8,886 nucleotides of DNA, from assembly GCA_017394605.1 (NCBI GenBank), contig JAFPXU010000001.1:1-8886 (forward strand). Direction: 5' to 3'. Below, piece after piece: positions 5,609 to 8,886 of this stretch. The stretch comes from Clostridia bacterium (GTDB taxonomy: Bacteria; Bacillota_A; Clostridia; Christensenellales; CAG-138). A program made the position numbers and the translations under genes. The notes under the pieces are model-generated. The model worked only from the letters and a program-made list of their open reading frames with translations, did not search any database and was not told where the DNA came from. The first letter of the stretch is position 1. Each line of letters starts with the position of its first letter.

Positions 5609-6795
5609 CGATTCTCCTCCTCGAGCAGCGCTTCCATGATGCCGACATACCCGTGCATGGCGGCGACCAGCTGATCGATCTCGACATATTCATCGACCGT
5701 ATGTGCGAGATCTTCCCTGGACGGACCGAATCCCATGGTCCGGATGCCGGCTTCTCCCGCGTAGTGGCTTCCGTTCGTGCAGAAGTTGTAAGCCGTAAGC
5801 TTCGGGCGGATGCCGATCTCGTCCAGACGCTTTTTGACTCTCTGTACGTACGGCTCCGATTCGTCATATTTCCAGCCCGGGAAAAACCTCGTATCCGCGA
5901 TGCGTTCCCCGGTATAGCAGCGCTCTTCGCCGGCCGTGAAATACGCCTTCGCCTTGAAATCCGGATCCTCTTTCTCCAGCTGTCCGATGATGTCCAGCAC
6001 GGGCAGCAGTACGCTCTCTTTGGTTTCTCCGGGAAGAAGGCGTCTGTCGTATGTCACGGAACAGAGAGACGGAAGAACGGACGCGCCGGGATAGGGGACG
6101 GACACGATGTCAGTCAGTTCCATGTTGCCCTTTGCGAGACCAGGATATTCAGGCACCGGGACCGCTCTCAGCCGGTCGATCAGTCTGACCATCTTATAGA
6201 CGGCGTTGATCCCCTTTTCAGGGTTGGAGGAATGCGCGCTCTTCCCGTATGTTTCGACCTTGATCTCCGCTCTTCCGCGCTGGCCGATCTTCAGGTTCAT
6301 CTCGGAAGCTTCCCCGATCACAACGTAGTCCGGCTTTACAAGTTTGCTGATTTCTCTTGACGCAACGCCTTCGAAACATTCTTCATGCACGACACCGGCA
6401 AAGCAGATCTTTCCGGCGAAATCACGTCCGTGTTTCTGCACATAGCGCAGGATCGCGATTGCCATTGCGGCATCCGCTCCCTTCATGTCGGACGTGCCGC
6501 GTCCGAACAGCTTCCCGTCCGCGATCTCTCCGCCGAACGGATCGTACGACCAGGCGGAAGGATCCGGAACAGGCACGGTGTCGATATGCCCGTCAAGCAG
6601 GATCACAGGACCCGGTCTGTTTCCTTCCACGGAGGCAATGATGCTGCCGTACCGGTCAACATATACCTCCGCCCCGGCCTCTTTGAATTTTTCCGAAAGG
6701 ATCTTCACGACCCCGTCCTCTTCGCCGGAATAGCTCCTGCAGCGGATCAGATCCTGCGTAAAGGAAATCAGTTCCTCGTCGCGTTCAAATTCCAT
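5605..6795 (-). CDS. ygeY: YgeY-like M20 family metallohydrolase
   Basis: A 396-residue two-zinc amidohydrolase of the M20/ArgE-DapE fold, cytoplasmic. Metal and catalytic residues are complete: DGHIDT (H70, D72), GRGTSDMKG (D103), HEE (E138, E139), GEAS (E162) and AHTVDE (H365). An insert-like dimerisation domain (about 175-295) separates the two halves. By recall it shares with E. coli YgeY the GRGTSD, IGQRGRAEI, DRRLLPGET and FCTNGS-type segments. YgeY is often listed as linked to selenium metabolism, but its reaction is not settled. Placed between dihydropyrimidinase and PreA, it may hydrolyse the N-carbamoyl product of ring opening (β-ureidopropionase role); acetylornithine or peptide substrates remain possible. 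ATG at 6795 has AAGGAG overlapping the TAA of the upstream gene; its end overlaps preA by 4 bases. Confidence 0.85.
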   Translation of the reverse strand: MEFERDEELISFTQDLIRCRSYSGEEDGVVKILSEKFKEAGAEVYVDRYGSIIASVEGNRPGPVILLDGHIDTVPVPDPSAWSYDPFGGEIADGKLFGRGTSDMKGADAAMAIAILRYVQKHGRDFAGKICFAGVVHEECFEGVASREISKLVKPDYVVIGEASEMNLKIGQRGRAEIKVETYGKSAHSSNPEKGINAVYKMVRLIDRLRAVPVPEYPGLAKGNMELTDIVSVPYPGASVLPSLCSVTYDRRLLPGETKESVLLPVLDIIGQLEKEDPDFKAKAYFTAGEERCYTGERIADTRFFPGWKYDESEPYVQRVKKRLDEIGIRPKLTAYNFCTNGSHYAGEAGIRTMGFGPSREDLAHTVDEYVEIDQLVAAMHGYVGIMEALLEEENR

Positions 6796-6807
6796 TTTTG
6801 TTTCTCC

Positions 6808-8187
6808 TTACAGTTCCTTGACAGATGCGGGCAGGCTGCGGTTCAAGAGATGTCCCCGCTTCCTGTCCCCGATAAACGTGTTGTTTTCCGCTATGATCTC
6901 GCCCCTCGACACCGTCATGCCGATCTTTCTGTCAAGCACGAGCCCTTCGAAAGGCGTATAATCCGTTTTTTCATGCAGCATGGACGCGGTAAGCGCGTAG
7001 GGTGCGCACGGATCCTCCACGAACAGGTCCGCGTCGCTTCCTACCCGTATGGCGCCTTTCTTCGGGAAAATCCCGTACATTTTCGCCACGTCCGTTGAGA
7101 GGATATGTGCGAGCCGCTCATATCCGAATCTGCCCTTCCCCGGTCCTTCGGACAGCATGATCGGGGTCCTTGTCTCGATACCGGGCATTCCGCCGGGGAT
7201 CCTGTCAAACCGGTCGGAAACCCGTTTCTGGGCAAGATAGAACGCGCAGTCATCGGTGCCGATCACAAACTTCGCACCGCCGCTCACCGCGTTCCAGAGC
7301 GCCTGACGGTCCGCTTCCCCGCGGATCGGGGGATTACAGATGAAGTCGGAACCGTTCTCCCCGAGATACACATCTCGTGTGAGCATCAGATAATGCGGGC
7401 ATGTCTCGCCGATCACCGTCTGTCCCTTTTCCTGCGCCTTTCGGATCAGTTCCACGCCGGCAACGCTCGTCACATGACGGATCAGAAGCTTTGCCCCCGT
7501 CTTTTCCGCGATCCGGATCACGTTCCCGATCGCGCTCTTTTCGCTTTCGTCCGGTCTGCTTTCCGAGAAAAAGGAGACCGCTGTCTTCCCTTCCCGGACC
7601 AGTTTGTCCGTCGCGTCCAGCACTTCCCGTTCCGTTTCGGCGTGAACGGTCGCCAGCGCTCCGTTTTCGGCAACCGCACGGAACGCTTCCGTCATCTCCT
7701 TTTCCGGGAGGAATAGTCCGGAGTCGGAATAGGCGGTATAGAATTTAAAGGATGTAAACCCGTCGCGGACGAGCCCCGGTATTTCGGCAAGCGCGCCGGT
7801 CTCCAGGTCCGTGATCGTGCAGTGGAAGGAATAATCCGTAACGCATTCCTTTGCGAGTTCCAGTCGTTCCTCCAGCGCGCTTCTGACGGTATGCCCATGC
7901 GTCTGATCCGCGAAATCGATCAGAGTGGTAACGCCTCCGATCGCGCCGGACATGGTCCCGTCGTAAAAATCATTCATCGTGTGGGTCCCGCCGAACGGAA
8001 GCAGCATATGGGCATGCGTTTCGATTACGCCCGGCAGCATGTTCCTTCCCTCGCAATCGACCACGCGTCGTGCGTCCGGGGCATCCGTTCCGATAAATGC
8101 GATCTTTCCGTCCTGAATCCCGACGGACACGATCCCGCGGTCTTCCGGGGCAAAGACATGCGCGTTTTTGAACAGCAGATCCAGCAT
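6808..8187 (-). CDS. hydA: Dihydropyrimidinase / D-hydantoinase
   Basis: A 459-residue cyclic amidase of the amidohydrolase superfamily that opens dihydrouracil, dihydrothymine or hydantoins to N-carbamoyl amino acids in the cytoplasm. The binuclear metal site is complete: THAH (H58, H60), the carboxylated lysine in SFKFYTAYS (K148), VHAE (H182), IRHVTS (H238) and GTDD (D312). GETCPHYL (260-267) and the closing GSDADLFVEDP strand (383-393) are typical of the family, and length matches. The frame is open upstream to 8595, but the ATG at 8187 is chosen because GGAGG is at 8195-8199 and the family N-terminus (LLFKNAHVF) starts there; the promoter at 8236-8264 excludes the longer form. First gene of operon 1. 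Substrate (pyrimidine-derived or other hydantoin) cannot be read directly. Confidence 0.92.
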   Translation of the reverse strand: MLDLLFKNAHVFAPEDRGIVSVGIQDGKIAFIGTDAPDARRVVDCEGRNMLPGVIETHAHMLLPFGGTHTMNDFYDGTMSGAIGGVTTLIDFADQTHGHTVRSALEERLELAKECVTDYSFHCTITDLETGALAEIPGLVRDGFTSFKFYTAYSDSGLFLPEKEMTEAFRAVAENGALATVHAETEREVLDATDKLVREGKTAVSFFSESRPDESEKSAIGNVIRIAEKTGAKLLIRHVTSVAGVELIRKAQEKGQTVIGETCPHYLMLTRDVYLGENGSDFICNPPIRGEADRQALWNAVSGGAKFVIGTDDCAFYLAQKRVSDRFDRIPGGMPGIETRTPIMLSEGPGKGRFGYERLAHILSTDVAKMYGIFPKKGAIRVGSDADLFVEDPCAPYALTASMLHEKTDYTPFEGLVLDRKIGMTVSRGEIIAENNTFIGDRKRGHLLNRSLPASVKEL

Positions 8188-8235
8188 AACGGTTCCTCCA
8201 AAGCAGTCATGTTTGCCGACATCCGGCTCACTTTC

Positions 8236-8264
8236 ATTATATGCAAACCCCCTCCCGTCCGCAA
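8236..8264 (-). promoter_or_regulatory. Promoter of the dihydropyrimidinase operon
   Basis: Minus-strand TTGCGG (-35, 8259-8264), 17-base spacer, perfect TATAAT (-10, 8236-8241), with the start codon about 49 bases beyond the -10. No repeat like the operator at 3935-3954 was seen here. Confidence 0.68.
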
Positions 8265-8341
8265 TATTCGCAAGCTCTCCGCAGCGGGCACGCGTCCGGG
8301 AATCTGTGCCGAATCCGTATCCTTTTTCATCAAATCTGCGG

Positions 8342-8370
8342 TAGCCAAATCCGTTCCGATGGCTTAAGAT
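8342..8370 (+). promoter_or_regulatory. Tentative promoter of the double-glycine leader gene
   Basis: TAGCCA (8342-8347) and TAAGAT (8365-8370) with a 17-base spacer; each matches consensus at four of six bases. Weak, but the best pair seen upstream of 8440. Confidence 0.25.
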
Positions 8371-8439
8371 AAAGATGCAGAGCAAAAATTGGTTCTGAAA
8401 CAGTATTCCCAAACGATCATCATTCAGGAGGATTTGAAA

Positions 8440-8712
8440 ATGAGCGAAAAACTGAGCATGGATGCCCTTGAAGCAGTAAGCGGCGGCAAAATCTATAATG
8501 ACGCGATCGGCAAAGTCGAAATCACCGACTGCAAGCACGGCGTATATGCAAAGCAGGAGCCGGACGGAAACAGCGCAAACGTCGCGTTTGTCCACCTCGG
8601 CGAGAGATTCAAGTATTTCGGAACGACCGGCTCATGGACCAAGATCAAATGCTACAACGGCAAGCTCGGATATGTCAGAACGAGCAAGACCACCGTGGTC
8701 GAGCGTTTCTGA
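8440..8712 (+). CDS. Secreted small protein: double-glycine leader fused to an SH3-like domain
   Basis: A 90-residue precursor. Residues 1-16 (MSEKLSMDALEAVSGG) have the layout of a bacteriocin-type double-glycine leader: acidic amphipathic helix, hydrophobic L5, M7, L10 and V13, ending in GG. Peptidase-domain ABC exporters cut after such a GG, which would release a 74-residue product. Residues ~34-88 resemble a bacterial SH3 (SH3b) domain: VYAKQEPDGNSANVAFVHLG, then GSWTKIKCYNGKLGYV, matching the usual GWxKVxYNGKxGYV end. C31 and C71 could form a disulfide. AGGAGG at 8426-8431, 8 bases before the ATG, fixes the start; the in-frame TTG at 8389 lacks one. It is divergent from operon 1 and no exporter, immunity or modification gene is visible. 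It could be a bacteriocin-like or cell-wall-binding factor, or a signal peptide. Leader call is strong; function is unknown. Confidence 0.82.
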   Translation: MSEKLSMDALEAVSGGKIYNDAIGKVEITDCKHGVYAKQEPDGNSANVAFVHLGERFKYFGTTGSWTKIKCYNGKLGYVRTSKTTVVERF

Positions 8713-8750
8713 GCCTGAGCCCGCAGCACTTCAGCTTTAAAGCAGAAGGG

Positions 8751-8796
8751 GCTGTCTCAAAAGCTAACGAAAAGAGCATTTGAGGCAGCTCTTTTC
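8751..8796 (+). terminator. Probable terminator with two alternative hairpins after the leader-SH3 gene
   Basis: Hairpin A pairs GCTGTCTCAAAAGC (8751-8764) with GCATTTGAGGCAGC (8776-8789), 14 positions with one wobble and one mismatch. Hairpin B pairs GAAAAGAGC (8769-8777) with GCTCTTTTC (8788-8796), 9 perfect pairs. They share sequence and cannot coexist. Hairpin A is followed by TCTTTTCATTT, a moderate T-rich tail. It lies 38 bases after the stop at 8712. The segment beginning GGGGCTGTCTCAAAA also looks like an insertion-sequence end. Confidence 0.55.
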
Positions 8797-8886
8797 ATTT
8801 GTCCCCAAGTTCAGGAATAATTCAACTGTATTGGTTTTGCCCGGAAAGAATTGATCATTCAAGGCTGGCCAATTTTCGGGTACAGC

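Noticed and set aside
5653..7716. Several 200-240-codon plus-strand frames opposite the hydrolase and dihydropyrimidinase
   Set aside because: Mirror frames of strongly supported minus-strand genes, with no motifs.
8389..8439. Longer form of the leader-SH3 protein starting at TTG 8389
   Set aside because: The AGGAGG at 8426-8431 is ideally placed for the ATG at 8440, and the leader is canonical from there.
8188..8595. N-terminal extension of dihydropyrimidinase by 136 codons
   Set aside because: It runs through the hydA promoter and antisense to the leader-SH3 gene; the ribosome site and family N-terminus support 8187.

Overview
The window suggests a low-to-moderate GC member of the Firmicutes, probably an anaerobic Clostridia/Lachnospiraceae-type bacterium. 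The reasons are strong GGAGG-type ribosome binding sites on almost every gene, a guanine riboswitch in front of xpt, a citrate-synthase-like enzyme of the isopropylmalate synthase type found in anaerobes, and a YgeY/PreA/dihydropyrimidinase gene set. This placement is inferred from gene content; no rRNA gene is present. No tRNA, rRNA or CRISPR array was seen.

Layout. Seven of the eight recognised genes lie on the minus strand, so transcription runs from high to low coordinates. Operon 1 (8187 to 4092) is dihydropyrimidinase, a YgeY-like M20 hydrolase (13-base spacing), a PreA-like flavin/Fe-S dehydrogenase (ATGA overlap) and a 73-residue four-cysteine protein, closed by a hairpin terminator at 4007-4052. 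It resembles a catabolic operon for reduced pyrimidines or related cyclic ureides. Operon 2 (3904 to 1876) has a promoter whose -10 box lies inside a perfect inverted repeat. It encodes a Re-citrate-synthase-like enzyme and a GntR/FCD regulator that probably controls it. Operon 3 has a strong promoter (1642-1671), a guanine riboswitch with an intrinsic terminator, xpt, and a GMP synthase ATP-pyrophosphatase subunit that lacks the usual fused glutaminase domain and runs off the left edge. It joins purine salvage to GMP synthesis under guanine control.

The only confident plus-strand gene, 8440-8712, diverges from operon 1. It encodes a 90-residue precursor with a double-glycine secretion leader followed by a small bacterial SH3-like domain with two cysteines. 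This is the least ordinary item in the window. It is followed by a sequence that can fold into two competing hairpins and resembles an insertion-sequence end; the last ~90 bases hold no gene I can identify.

Also notable: the riboswitch leader carries an exact copy of the 3' arm of its own terminator, which suggests a switching scheme using the 5' strand of P1. The PreA-like protein appears to lack the catalytic cysteine of known dihydropyrimidine dehydrogenases.
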